Both the position numbers and the translations under genes were made by a program. The notes beneath the pieces are model-generated. The model was not told the origin of the DNA. It did no database searches and saw only the letters and a program-made list of their open reading frames with translations. From positions 124,001-188,000 of the forward strand of contig NZ_JAKLUA010000007.1 of assembly GCF_022012435.1 (NCBI RefSeq): 64,000 bases of DNA, in the 5' to 3' direction. Of the stretch, positions 7,681 through 15,854 are shown in pieces. Within the stretch, counting starts at the first letter, position 1. Every line of letters begins with the position of its first letter. Source of the stretch: Bradyrhizobium zhengyangense (lineage in GTDB: Bacteria > Pseudomonadota > Alphaproteobacteria > Rhizobiales > Xanthobacteraceae).

Positions 7681-8427
7681 CTAGCTGCCCCAATCGCCCA
7701 GCACGGCCTGGACCAGTGCCAGCGCCGCCACTGCGGCCGTATCGGCCCGCATGATTCGCGGGCCCAGGGCCAGCCGCAGGATTTTCGGCTGCCTCAGCAG
7801 CAGGGCACGCTCTTCCTCGGCAAAGCCGCCCTCCGGGCCGATCAGCACGTCGATACCTTGGCCCGCCTCGCTTGCGCCTTGCAGGCTTTGGATAGGGCTT
7901 TGGACCTCCGCCGCCTCGTCGCAGAAGATGAGCAGGCGGCCGGCAGGGCGCTGACCGAGATACCGCTCCAGCGGCACCGGTTCGGCAACCGCGGCGATGC
8001 TCAAAATGCCGCATTGCTCCGCGGCCTCGACGACGTTGGCGCGCATCCGCTCGGTGTTGACCCGGGAGGCCTGGGTGAACCGGGTCAGGACCGGTTGAAG
8101 CCTGGCGGCGCCCATCTCGATGGCCTTCTGCACCATATAGTCGAGCCTGGCGTGCTTGAGCGGGGCGAAGACATAGGCGAGGTCGGGCAGCCGGTCCTGG
8201 GGGCGGACCTGCTGGAGGATGATGAGGCTATCGGGTCGCTTGCGGCCCTCGATCGCGGCCTGCCATTCGCCATCGCGGCCGTTGAAGGCGAAAACCTCGG
8301 CTCCAGCGGCAAGCCGCAGCACATTGCCGAGATAATTGCTCTGGTCGCGGTCGAGCGGAACCCTGGCGTCCTGGGCCAGGGCGGCGTCAACGAACAGGCG
8401 GGGGCCGCGAAAATCGTGGGAGGGCAT
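7681..8427 (-). CDS. rsmE: 16S rRNA m3U1498 methyltransferase RsmE
   Basis: RsmE methylates N3 of U1498 in helix 44 of 16S rRNA using S-adenosylmethionine. The 248-residue protein has an N-terminal PUA-like RNA-binding domain (about 1-75, FRGPRLFVDAAL to FAFNGRDGEWQA) and a C-terminal SPOUT knot domain. The latter has the knot motifs LIGPEGGFAEEE and LGPRIMRADTAAVAAL, which form the SAM pocket. Length and architecture are normal for the family. The gene runs opposite to the downstream secreted-protein gene and ubiA, with a 210-base divergent spacer. Confidence 0.93.
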   Translation of the reverse strand: MPSHDFRGPRLFVDAALAQDARVPLDRDQSNYLGNVLRLAAGAEVFAFNGRDGEWQAAIEGRKRPDSLIILQQVRPQDRLPDLAYVFAPLKHARLDYMVQKAIEMGAARLQPVLTRFTQASRVNTERMRANVVEAAEQCGILSIAAVAEPVPLERYLGQRPAGRLLIFCDEAAEVQSPIQSLQGASEAGQGIDVLIGPEGGFAEEERALLLRQPKILRLALGPRIMRADTAAVAALALVQAVLGDWGS

Positions 8428-8637
8428 TCGCTCAGGTCCGGTTTGTGGCCGTTCTTAACCGAAAGCCGTAGATTGGGGGGTAAATATCGCCGGATTGGTG
8501 CGTCGGCGCGCCGCGCTATTGCCCTATTCGACGGGTTGTTAAGCGCTGGCGGGAATCGTAAAAACGCCAGCACGCTGGTCGCGCTTCAATTGGGAAGACG
8601 CCTGAACCCCGTAGCTCCTGCCGGAGAGACACTCTTG

Positions 8638-9297
8638 ATGATCCGTCGTTTGATGGTTCCGATCACTGCCGCCATGGTCGTCATGGGCGCCGCGGGCGCT
8701 TATGCCCAGGGGTTCCCGGCCCCGCTGCCCAATCAATCCGCGGCCGATCCCGCATTTCCACCCGTGAACGGCCGGGCGCCGGTCGCCTCCGTCGGCGCCG
8801 CGCCACAGGCCTCGTTCCCGGTCAATGGTGCAGCTCCTATTGGCGGCGCAGGCGCCTTCAGCGCCGCTCCGCCGACCCAGGCCGGTCCCGGCGAGGAGTG
8901 CATGAAGGCCTTCGTGCCGCTGCGCGAGGACGCCGAGAAGCGCGGCAAGATGATCAAGGCCGCGAGCGATCGCCATGCCCCGCCTGACGAGGCCTGCAAG
9001 CTGATCAGGGGCTTCGGCCAGGCCGAGCTCAAGATGATCAAATACATCGAGACTCATGCCGCCAAATGCGGAATCCCGCCGACCGTCGCCGCGCAGATGA
9101 AGGAAGGTCACAAGAACACCGAGTCCATGCAGACCAAGGTCTGCAACGTCGCGCAGCAGATGGCGAACGGGCCGCGCGGTCCGGCCGGTCCGTCGCTGAG
9201 CGAGGTGGTGGGCACGGGCGCGGCGCCGGAAGCCAATGCCAGCAAGAAGGGCGGCAGCACCTTCGACACGCTCAACGGCAACGTCCTCACCCGATGA
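8638..9297 (+). CDS. Secreted hypothetical protein
   Basis: The 219-residue protein begins MIRRLMVPITAAMVVMGAAGAYAQ, a clear Sec signal peptide cleaved after AYA. It is followed by a Pro/Ala/Gly-rich linker of about 60 residues and a helical domain with four Cys residues (GEECMKAF, DEACKLIR, AAKCGIPP, TKVCNVAQ) that could form two disulfides in the periplasm. A GGAGAG ribosome-binding site sits 9 bases before the ATG. An in-frame reading continues far upstream, but that part lies antisense to rsmE and lacks a signal peptide. It resembles conserved hypothetical proteins of this bacterial group. Function is unknown. Confidence 0.8.
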   Translation: MIRRLMVPITAAMVVMGAAGAYAQGFPAPLPNQSAADPAFPPVNGRAPVASVGAAPQASFPVNGAAPIGGAGAFSAAPPTQAGPGEECMKAFVPLREDAEKRGKMIKAASDRHAPPDEACKLIRGFGQAELKMIKYIETHAAKCGIPPTVAAQMKEGHKNTESMQTKVCNVAQQMANGPRGPAGPSLSEVVGTGAAPEANASKKGGSTFDTLNGNVLTR

Positions 9298-9299
9298 TA

Positions 9300-9378
9300 C
9301 ACGTGCCGCCGATTTGAAGTTCCTACGGTGCATGCCGCGAGATCCTCATAGGAACTTCAAATCGATAAGCGGCACGTG
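9300..9378. repeat. Palindromic element 1 upstream of ubiA
   Basis: The left arm 9300-9325 and right arm 9349-9378 are reverse complements over 26 bases (CACGTGCCGC then CGATTTGAAGTTCCTA). The right arm carries four extra bases, TTAT on its complement, at the junction of the two blocks. It could form a long hairpin directly after the secreted-protein stop codon and act as a terminator, although no T-tract follows. It resembles the next element in size, internal four-base asymmetry and the GAAGTTC core. Confidence 0.9.
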
Positions 9379-9391
9379 AATTAAAATTTCT

Positions 9392-9472
9392 TGCTAGTGC
9401 CCTTGTAGTTTTCGAAGTTCGTACCGGAATACGCCGCGATGGAATACGAACTTCGAAAACTGGGCACTAGCA
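9392..9472. repeat. Palindromic element 2 overlapping the ubiA start
   Basis: The left arm 9392-9423 and right arm 9445-9472 are reverse complements over 28 bases (TGCTAGTGCCC then AGTTTTCGAAGTTCGTA), with four extra bases TTGT in the left arm. The 21-base loop contains the ubiA ATG at 9439, and the right arm is translated as codons 3-12 of UbiA. It lies 13 bases after element 1 and appears to belong to the same family. Confidence 0.92.
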
Positions 9473-10395
9473 CATCCGCCCGCGTTGCCGATTCCACCGG
9501 CAACTGGGTCGATACGCTCGCGCCACAATGGGCGCGGCCTTACTTGCGCGTCTCCCGCTTCGATCGCCCGATCGGGTCCTGGCTTTTGCTGATGCCGTGC
9601 TGGTGGTCGGTCGCGCTCGCGAGTGGCATGGCGCATGACACGAGCCGCCTGCCGCTCACCATCGTCCTGTTCTTCATCGGCGCCTTCGTGATGCGCGGGG
9701 CGGGCTGTACCTGGAACGACATCACCGACCGCGACCTGGATGCCAAGGTCGAGCGCACCCGCTCGCGGCCGCTGCCCGCGGGGCAGATCAGCGTGAAGCA
9801 AGCGCTGGCCTTCATGATCGCGCAAGCGCTGATCGGCCTCGTTGTGCTGCTCCAGTTCAACCGCTTTGCGGTGGCGACCGGCATCGCCTCGCTCGTGGTC
9901 GTCGCCATCTATCCTTTCATGAAGCGTGTCACCTGGTGGCCGCAGGTCTTCCTCGGTCTTGCCTTCTCCTGGGGCGCGTTGATGGGCTTTGCCGTCATCT
10001 TCGGACGCATCGACCTCACTGCGCTGGTGCTCTATGCAGGGTCGATCGCCTGGGTGATCGGCTATGACACCATCTATGCGCATCAAGACTCCGAGGACGA
10101 CGCGCTGATCGGGGTCAAATCCACTGCGCGCCTGTTCGGCGCGCATACACACCAGGCGCTGATCCTGTTCTATGGACTTGCCGTAGTGCTGATCGGCGTT
10201 GCGCTGGCGTCAGGCGATGTGCGCTGGCCAGCCTGGCTTGGCCTTGCGGCCTTCGCCGGGCACCTGGCCTCGCAGATCATGCGTTTGAGGATCGAAGACC
10301 CGGAACTGTGCAAGCGCCTGTTCAAGTCGAACCGCGATGCAGGGCTTTTACTGTTTGCGGGATTACTGGTCGACGCGGTGATGCGGGCGGCGTAG
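9439..10395 (+). CDS. ubiA: 4-hydroxybenzoate polyprenyltransferase UbiA
   Basis: This integral membrane enzyme attaches the polyprenyl chain to 4-hydroxybenzoate in ubiquinone synthesis. The 318-residue protein carries both Asp-rich prenyl-diphosphate/Mg sites: NDITDRDLDAKVERTRSRPL at about 94-113 and DTIYAHQDSEDDALIG at about 210-225. About nine hydrophobic helices are present. The first 12 residues (MEYELRKLGTST) are encoded by the loop and arm of a palindromic element and look unlike the family, whose conserved part begins near ARVADSTGNWVDTLAP. No clear alternative start lies downstream, and the ribosome-binding site is weak. The gene is separated from rsmE, a common neighbour in this group, by the secreted-protein gene. 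Confidence 0.95.
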   Translation: MEYELRKLGTSTSARVADSTGNWVDTLAPQWARPYLRVSRFDRPIGSWLLLMPCWWSVALASGMAHDTSRLPLTIVLFFIGAFVMRGAGCTWNDITDRDLDAKVERTRSRPLPAGQISVKQALAFMIAQALIGLVVLLQFNRFAVATGIASLVVVAIYPFMKRVTWWPQVFLGLAFSWGALMGFAVIFGRIDLTALVLYAGSIAWVIGYDTIYAHQDSEDDALIGVKSTARLFGAHTHQALILFYGLAVVLIGVALASGDVRWPAWLGLAAFAGHLASQIMRLRIEDPELCKRLFKSNRDAGLLLFAGLLVDAVMRAA

Positions 10396-10402
10396 GTGGT
10401 GT

Positions 10403-10496
10403 CGTAGGGTGGGCAAACGCGCCCTTGCGCCGTGCCCATGATCTCTCAATGATTTAGATGGAAAAGGTGGGCACGCTTTCGCTTTGCCCACCCTAC
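10403..10496. repeat. Interspersed inverted repeat (GTAGGGTGGGCAAA type)
   Basis: GTAGGGTGGGCAAA at 10403-10416 is matched by its exact reverse complement TTTGCCCACCCTAC at 10483-10496. Within it, GCGCCCTTGCGCCGTGCCCA resembles the repeat at 16876. This is a non-coding interspersed palindrome between ubiA and the convergent DUF6101 gene and may serve as a bidirectional terminator. Confidence 0.8.
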
Positions 10497-10514
10497 TGCA
10501 CCTGTGATTGCCGC

Positions 10515-11033
10515 TCAGTTCCGCGCGATGATCTCGCGTTCCTCGCGGTGGACCGGCAGTTCGCGCGCCGTGGCGGTGCGGCGGCGCATCAGGAATTTCG
10601 GACGGCGGGCGCGGATCGCGTTGGCGCGGCGGCGGCGCGGTGCCGGCTTGCGGGCGCCTTCGTCGAGCTGCGGCAGCGCGAAGATCTCGCTCCAGATCGC
10701 CCAGGCTTCTGTGAGTTCGTCGCCGTCGGTACTGACCAGCAGCGGAACGGAGAGCGAGGGATCGCGGTGCACGAGGACGAGGGTCTGTGCCTCGTCATTG
10801 CCGCGCAGTGCGAGCCCGGTGAAGTCGCTGACGCGGACGTTGATCGCCATCTGCATGCCGCGCACGGCACGGCGCAGCACGACACGCTCGCGATGAAGCT
10901 CGATCTGCCTGGTGTAGCCGTCGGCGCGCGGATCATGCGCATCGAAGCGGACCGGAAGGGAAAGAGGGTCGAGCCGCAGAGAGCGGCTCGACCCGGCGGG
11001 GTTGGCCCCGCATGTTGCTGTTTGACGCCTCAC
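10515..11033 (-). CDS. DUF6101 family protein
   Basis: The 172-residue basic protein begins MRRQTATCGANPAGSSRSLRL. I recognise the pattern (LDPLSLPVRFDAHDPRADGYTR, ERVVLRRAVRGMQMAINVRVSDFTGLALR) as the DUF6101 family, restricted to Bradyrhizobium and relatives. The C-terminus is strongly Arg-rich (RKPAPRRRRANAIRARRPK). The first 115 residues look beta-rich with no signal peptide or membrane segment. It is convergent with ubiA and divergent from the pmbA gene. Function is unknown. Confidence 0.75.
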   Translation of the reverse strand: MRRQTATCGANPAGSSRSLRLDPLSLPVRFDAHDPRADGYTRQIELHRERVVLRRAVRGMQMAINVRVSDFTGLALRGNDEAQTLVLVHRDPSLSVPLLVSTDGDELTEAWAIWSEIFALPQLDEGARKPAPRRRRANAIRARRPKFLMRRRTATARELPVHREEREIIARN

Positions 11034-11312
11034 GGCTTTCGTTCTCCCCGCCAGGATTATGTTCCCGGTCGATGCGAGGACGTTAGCGCAGGCCGTTCCG
11101 AAACCGCTTAAAAAGGCTGGTTAATCCAACCTCACCGCCCGCCATGATTGACAAGACCTTGGCGCGCATGATTGACGAGACGTTGCGTAAGAGCAGCGAA
11201 TCTGAGCCTTCTTCGGGCTGAAAGTGCTTGAAGTCCGCACCATTTGGGCACATCTGGTGTTCAGGGCCTAAGATCGCCCCGAAACCTCCCGCGCCCCAAC
11301 AGGATTTCGTTC

Positions 11313-12710
11313 GTGAACTCTTCACCATCCGCAAGCTCGACGTTGTCCTCCAAAGCCAATCGCGACCTGTTTGACCAATCCGCGCTGTCGGATCTGGCGC
11401 AACGCCTGGTCGAGGCGGCGAAGCGCGCCGGCGCCGATGCGGCCGATGCGGTCGCGGTGCGCGGCATCTCGCAAGGCGTCGAGGTGCGCGACGGCCGCGT
11501 CGAGGAATCCGAGCGGTCCGAGGGCGACGATGTGGGCCTGCGCGTGCTCGTCGGCCAGCGTCAGGCCGTTGTCTCCACCAATGACGCCAGCGGCGATGCC
11601 GTCACCAAGCTTGCGGAACGCGCGGTGGCGATGGCGCGCGTCGCGCCCGACGACAAATTCGTCGGCCTCGCTGATCCGGCACTGCTGGCGCGCGACTTCC
11701 CCGATCTCGATCTGCTCGATCCCGATGTGCCCGCGACTTCAGAGCTGGAGCGCCGCGCGCTCGAAGCAGAGGCGGCTGCGCTTGCGGTGAAGGGCGTGTC
11801 GAAATCCGGCGGCGCTTCGGCGTCATCAGGCATGGGCGGCATGGTGCTGGTCACCTCGACCGGCTTCCACGGCTCTTACTTGCGTTCGAGCCAGGGCATC
11901 TCGGCGACCGCGATCGTCGGCGAAGGCACCGGCATGGAGCGCGACTACGATTTCACTTCGGCGCCGCACGCTGCCGATCTGTTGTCGCCGGAAGCCGTCG
12001 GCCGCTCCGCCGGCGAGCGCACCGTGGCACGCTACAATCCGCGCAAGGTCGAGACCTGCAAGGTGCCCGTGGTGTTCGACCCGCGCGTTGCCGGCTCGCT
12101 GGTCGGCCATGTCGTTGGAGCCATCAACGGCGCCTCGATCGCGCGCAAGACCAGCTTCCTGAAGGACAAGCTCGGCCAACAGCTGTTTTCGAACAACATC
12201 CGCATCATCGACGATCCCCTGCGCAAGCGCGGCCTGCGCTCGCAGACCTTCGATGCCGAAGGCGTCGCGGTGAAGCGGATCGCGCTGGTCGACGAAGGCG
12301 TGCTGACGACCTGGCTGCTCGATTGCGCAACCGCGCGCGAACTCGGCCTCACCACCACAGGCCACGCCCATCGCGGCGTCTCGTCCTCGCCGTCGCCCGG
12401 GCCGTATAATCTGCATCTCGAAGCCGGCACGCCGACGCCGGCCGAGCTCATCTCCGACATCAGCCAAGGCTTTTACGTCACTGATCTGATCGGCTCCGGC
12501 GTCAACGGCGTCACCGGCGATTACAGCCGCGGCGCCTCCGGCTTCTGGATCGAGAACGGCGAGCTCACCTATCCCGTCAGCGAGGTGACGATCGCCGGCC
12601 ATCTGTTCGAGATCTTCAAGTCGATGCAGCCGGCCAACAATCTCGAGTTCCGCTACGGCATCAATGCGCCGACGGTGCGCATCGAAGGACTGACGCTTGG
12701 CGGACGCTGA
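11313..12710 (+). CDS. pmbA: TldD/PmbA family metalloprotease subunit (TldE type)
   Basis: PmbA/TldE forms a heterodimeric metalloprotease with TldD and takes part in peptide maturation and degradation of unfolded peptides. The 465-residue protein from the GTG at 11313 has the family landmarks VEVRDGRVEESERSEGDDVGLRV near the N-terminus and FDPRVAGSLVGHVVGAINGASIAR in the middle. The C-terminus has GVNGVTGDYSRGASGFWIENGELTYPVSEVTIAG. As expected for TldE, it lacks the HExxxH zinc motif found in TldD. An AGGATT sequence precedes the GTG, which fits the usual length better than upstream starts. The next gene starts inside it with a 14-base overlap. Confidence 0.9.
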   Translation: MNSSPSASSTLSSKANRDLFDQSALSDLAQRLVEAAKRAGADAADAVAVRGISQGVEVRDGRVEESERSEGDDVGLRVLVGQRQAVVSTNDASGDAVTKLAERAVAMARVAPDDKFVGLADPALLARDFPDLDLLDPDVPATSELERRALEAEAAALAVKGVSKSGGASASSGMGGMVLVTSTGFHGSYLRSSQGISATAIVGEGTGMERDYDFTSAPHAADLLSPEAVGRSAGERTVARYNPRKVETCKVPVVFDPRVAGSLVGHVVGAINGASIARKTSFLKDKLGQQLFSNNIRIIDDPLRKRGLRSQTFDAEGVAVKRIALVDEGVLTTWLLDCATARELGLTTTGHAHRGVSSSPSPGPYNLHLEAGTPTPAELISDISQGFYVTDLIGSGVNGVTGDYSRGASGFWIENGELTYPVSEVTIAGHLFEIFKSMQPANNLEFRYGINAPTVRIEGLTLGGR

Positions 12711-13509
12711 CTTTCCCGACGCAACCATTCTGACGCGTGACGCAGCGCTGCTGCAAGACACGGTGCGCGAGGCGGGGAGCCTCGCGCGGTCGATGTTCCG
12801 CACCGAGCTGAAGAAGTGGATCAAGGGCGCATCCTCGCCGGTCTCGGAAGCCGACATCGCCGTCAACGATCTGCTCGAAGCGCGCCTGCGCGGTGCCACG
12901 CCCGACTATGGCTGGCTGTCGGAGGAGAGCGCTGATGATCAGGCGCGGCTGTCACGGCGGCTGACCTGGGTGGTCGATCCCATCGACGGCACCCGCAACT
13001 ACCTCAATGGCCATGACGAATGGTGCGTCAGCGTCGCGCTGGTCGAGGTTTCAGCGCCGGTGCTGGCCGCGGTCTACGCGCCGACCACGAACGAATTCTT
13101 TTTCGCGGTTCGCGGCCAGGGCACCACGCTGAATGGCCATCAGGTCCGGGCGACGCCCGGGTCCTTGCTCGACTTCGCCCGCATGGCCGGCCCCAAGCCG
13201 ATGGTCGAGCGACTCAATATGAAAGACGGCGACATCAAGCTGCACCCGCGAATCGGCTCGCTCGCGCTGCGGCTGTGCCGGGTCGCCAATGGCTCCCTGG
13301 ATGCGGCTTTTGCGGGCGGCAATAGCCATGATTGGGATCTTGCGGCCGCCGATTTGATCGTGCAGGAAGCGGATGGTAGGATGAGCGACCTCTCTGGAGA
13401 TCCCATCCTCTATAATCGCCGGGAAGTGACGCACGGGGTGCTGGTGGCAGCGGGACGCGATCGTCATGCGAGCATTGTCGCGCATTTTCGCAATCGTCCC
13501 TTGCCCTGA
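12697..13509 (+). CDS. Inositol monophosphatase-family 3'(2'),5'-bisphosphate nucleotidase (CysQ-like)
   Basis: The 270-residue protein is a Mg- and Li-sensitive phosphatase of the inositol monophosphatase fold. Metal and substrate motifs are SEES at about 74, WVVDPIDGTRNYLNG at about 89-103, and the C-terminal HDWDLAAADLIVQEA. The probable substrate is 3'-phosphoadenosine 5'-phosphate or an inositol phosphate, and sequence alone does not separate the two. Translation starts at a TTG overlapping the end of pmbA by 14 bases. It begins the tightly packed run leading to lpxK. Confidence 0.88.
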   Translation: MADADFPDATILTRDAALLQDTVREAGSLARSMFRTELKKWIKGASSPVSEADIAVNDLLEARLRGATPDYGWLSEESADDQARLSRRLTWVVDPIDGTRNYLNGHDEWCVSVALVEVSAPVLAAVYAPTTNEFFFAVRGQGTTLNGHQVRATPGSLLDFARMAGPKPMVERLNMKDGDIKLHPRIGSLALRLCRVANGSLDAAFAGGNSHDWDLAAADLIVQEADGRMSDLSGDPILYNRREVTHGVLVAAGRDRHASIVAHFRNRPLP

Positions 13510-13571
13510 AGCGCCCGTCGGCGTGCTTGTCGACCACTGCTTTGCCGGGCAGCCTGTTAGGAACCGAACTC

Positions 13572-13817
13572 ATGTCAGATAGTGCCCCGCAACAACTGCT
13601 TCACCTCGTCATCGGCGGCGAGCTGCTCGACCTCGAGCACAACACCTTCAAGAACCTGGACGACGTCGAGATCGTCGGCCTCTATCCGAACTATGCGTCC
13701 GCCCATGTCGCCTGGCGCGCCAAGGCGCAGAGCACGGTCGACAACGCGCAGATGCGCTATTTCATCGTCCACCTGCACCGGTTGCTCGACCCGAACGAAG
13801 AAACGAAGGCGCGTTGA
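13572..13817 (+). CDS. DUF4170 protein
   Basis: The 81-residue protein starts MSDSAPQQLLHLVIGGEL behind an AGGAACC ribosome-binding site and matches DUF4170, a small family seen next to lipid A genes in alphaproteobacteria. It has the characteristic DLEHNTFKNLDDVEIVGLYPNYASAHVAWRAKAQSTVDNA region, which predicts an alpha/beta fold. There is no signal peptide or membrane helix, so it is probably cytoplasmic. Its stop overlaps the TTG start of the acyltransferase gene, indicating translational coupling. A role in envelope synthesis is inferred from position only. Confidence 0.85.
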   Translation: MSDSAPQQLLHLVIGGELLDLEHNTFKNLDDVEIVGLYPNYASAHVAWRAKAQSTVDNAQMRYFIVHLHRLLDPNEETKAR

Positions 13818-14527
13818 AAAAACTGCTTCGCAATACGCTGCGAAGCAGCTGGTTTCAGCGTGCCGTCGGGGTCCTGGCGGCCGAATATCTGCGTCTGGTC
13901 TGGCGGACCAACAGGTTCACGTTCGATCCGCCTGACGTCTATGAGCTCGTCGAGCCGCACATGCCGGCGATCTTCGCGTTCTGGCACGGTCAGCATTTCC
14001 TCACCCCCTTCATCAAGAACAAGGACTCTTACCGGGCCAAGGTGCTGATCTCCCGCCACCGCGACGGCGAGTTCAACGCGGTTGCCGCCGAGCGGCTCGG
14101 CATCGGCACCATCAGGGGGTCCGGGGATCACGGCGGCGCGTTCCACCGCAAGGGTGGTGTCGGCGCCTTCAGGGAAATGGTGTACACGCTTCAAGACGGT
14201 TGTAATGTCGCGTTGACCGCCGATGTGCCCAAGCGTTCGCGCGTGGCCGGCCTCGGCATCATCATGCTCGCGCGGGAATCGGGGCGGCCGATCATGCCTT
14301 TTGCGATGGCGACCAGCCGCTTTATCAGGCTCAAGAACTGGGACCGCACCACCATCAACCTGCCGTTCGGCCGGGGCGCTCTGGTCGGCATCAAGGAAAT
14401 CCACGTTCCCGCAGACGCCGACGCAGCGAAGATGGAAGAGCTGCGGCAGGAGCTGGAAGACACGTTGAACGAAGCCACACGCCGCGCCTATGCGCAGCTC
14501 GGGCGCAAGGGGCCTGCAGATGGCTAG
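13814..14527 (+). CDS. DUF374 lysophospholipid acyltransferase-family protein
   Basis: The 237-residue protein belongs to DUF374, a branch of the acyltransferase fold. Visible are an N-terminal hydrophobic segment and the candidate catalytic histidine region IFAFWHGQHFLTPF. They are followed by VLISRHRDGEFNA, GTIRGSGDHGGAFHRKGG and LTADVPKRSR, which line the acyl-acceptor side. DUF374 includes LpxJ, a secondary lipid A acyltransferase of epsilonproteobacteria. Here the gene starts at a TTG overlapping DUF4170 and overlaps waaA by eight bases, with lpxK next. An acyl transfer to a lipid A precursor is therefore a reasonable inference, but unproven. Confidence 0.85.
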   Translation: MKKLLRNTLRSSWFQRAVGVLAAEYLRLVWRTNRFTFDPPDVYELVEPHMPAIFAFWHGQHFLTPFIKNKDSYRAKVLISRHRDGEFNAVAAERLGIGTIRGSGDHGGAFHRKGGVGAFREMVYTLQDGCNVALTADVPKRSRVAGLGIIMLARESGRPIMPFAMATSRFIRLKNWDRTTINLPFGRGALVGIKEIHVPADADAAKMEELRQELEDTLNEATRRAYAQLGRKGPADG

Positions 14528-15854
14528 CTCGCTGCCCCATCCCCATGCGGTCCCGAAGTCCCTGCCGATGACGCTGCGGATGTATCGGCGCCTGGCGACG
14601 AGCCTCGTGCCGCTCGCGCCTGCACTGATCAAGCGGCGGCTGAAGCAGGGCAAGGAGGATCCCGCGCGCGTCGGCGAGCGGCGGGGGCTCAGCCGGGATG
14701 TGCGACCGCACGGCCCGCTGGTTTGGATCCACGGCGCCAGCGTCGGCGAGGTGCTGGCTGCGGCGGCGCTGATCGAGCGCCTGCGCGATCTCAATTTGCG
14801 CATCCTGCTCACCTCAGGCACGGTCACCTCGGCCGCGGTCGTCGCAAAACGCTTTCCGCCCGACGTCATCCATCAATACGTGCCGTATGATTCTCCGCGC
14901 TACGTCGCGCGCTTCCTCGACCATTGGAAGCCGTCGCTGGCGCTGTTCATCGAATCCGATCTGTGGCCGAACCTGATCCTGGCGGGCGCGGCGCGCCGGG
15001 TGCCGATGGTGCTGATCAACGGGCGGATGTCGCCGCGCTCCTTCCCGCGCTGGCGGCGGATGTACGGCACCATCTCGGCGCTGCTGTCGCGCTTCGATAT
15101 CTGCCTCGCGCAGTCGAGGACCGATGCCGAACGCTTCTCCGCGCTCGGCGGCCGCGACGTGGTCACCACGGGCAATCTCAAGCTCGACGTGCCGGCGCCG
15201 CCGGCCGATCCCGTCAAGCTCGAACGGCTGATGACGATGACGCGCGGCCGGCCGATCATCGTCGCGGCCTCGACCCACCCGGGCGAGGACGAGATGCTGG
15301 TCGCGGCGCATCGCAGCCTCGTCGGCATCTTCCCGCAGCTCCTCACCGTGATCGTGCCGCGGCATCCGGATCGCGGCTCGTCGATCTCTGGCATGATCAC
15401 GGCGTCGGGTCTGAAGCCGGCGCTGCGCTCGCGCGACGAGCAGCTGGCGGCCGCCACCGATGTCTATGTCGCCGACACCATGGGCGAGCTCGGCCTGTTC
15501 TATCGCCTCTCGCCTGTTGTTTTCATGGGCGGATCGTTGATCCGCCACGGCGGGCAGAATCCGATCGAGGCGATCAAGCTGGGGGCGGCCATCGTCCATG
15601 GCCCGCATGTGTTCAATTTCGCCGATGTCTACGCGGCGCTCGATCAAAGCGGCGGCGCGCGCCAGGCCGACACGCAGGAGGCGCTGACGAAGCAGCTCGG
15701 CCTGTTGCTGGCCGAGCCCAGCGTGCGCGACAAGATGCAGCGCGCGGGTGCTGGCGTGGTCGAGGAGCTCGGCGGCGCGCTCGATCGCACCATGACGGCA
15801 CTCGAGCCGTATCTGATGCAGTTGCGGATCGAGATGGGAGCCGCCAATGCGTGA
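14520..15854 (+). CDS. waaA: 3-deoxy-D-manno-octulosonic acid transferase
   Basis: WaaA (KdtA) adds Kdo from CMP-Kdo to the lipid A precursor at the cytoplasmic face of the inner membrane. The 444-residue protein has an N-terminal GT-B half with GPLVWIHGASVGEVLAA containing the conserved catalytic Glu, then IESDLWPNLI and NGRMSPRSFPRW. The C-terminal half has VPRHPDR and MGGSLIRHGGQNPIEA, the CMP-Kdo site. The ATG at 14520 overlaps the previous stop by eight bases. Its own stop overlaps lpxK by eight bases, a matching pattern of coupling on both sides. Confidence 0.95.
   Translation: MASSLPHPHAVPKSLPMTLRMYRRLATSLVPLAPALIKRRLKQGKEDPARVGERRGLSRDVRPHGPLVWIHGASVGEVLAAAALIERLRDLNLRILLTSGTVTSAAVVAKRFPPDVIHQYVPYDSPRYVARFLDHWKPSLALFIESDLWPNLILAGAARRVPMVLINGRMSPRSFPRWRRMYGTISALLSRFDICLAQSRTDAERFSALGGRDVVTTGNLKLDVPAPPADPVKLERLMTMTRGRPIIVAASTHPGEDEMLVAAHRSLVGIFPQLLTVIVPRHPDRGSSISGMITASGLKPALRSRDEQLAAATDVYVADTMGELGLFYRLSPVVFMGGSLIRHGGQNPIEAIKLGAAIVHGPHVFNFADVYAALDQSGGARQADTQEALTKQLGLLLAEPSVRDKMQRAGAGVVEELGGALDRTMTALEPYLMQLRIEMGAANA

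Noticed and set aside
7858..8637. Upstream extension of the secreted protein gene (8638-9297)
   Set aside because: It runs antisense to rsmE and would place the signal peptide in the middle of the protein.
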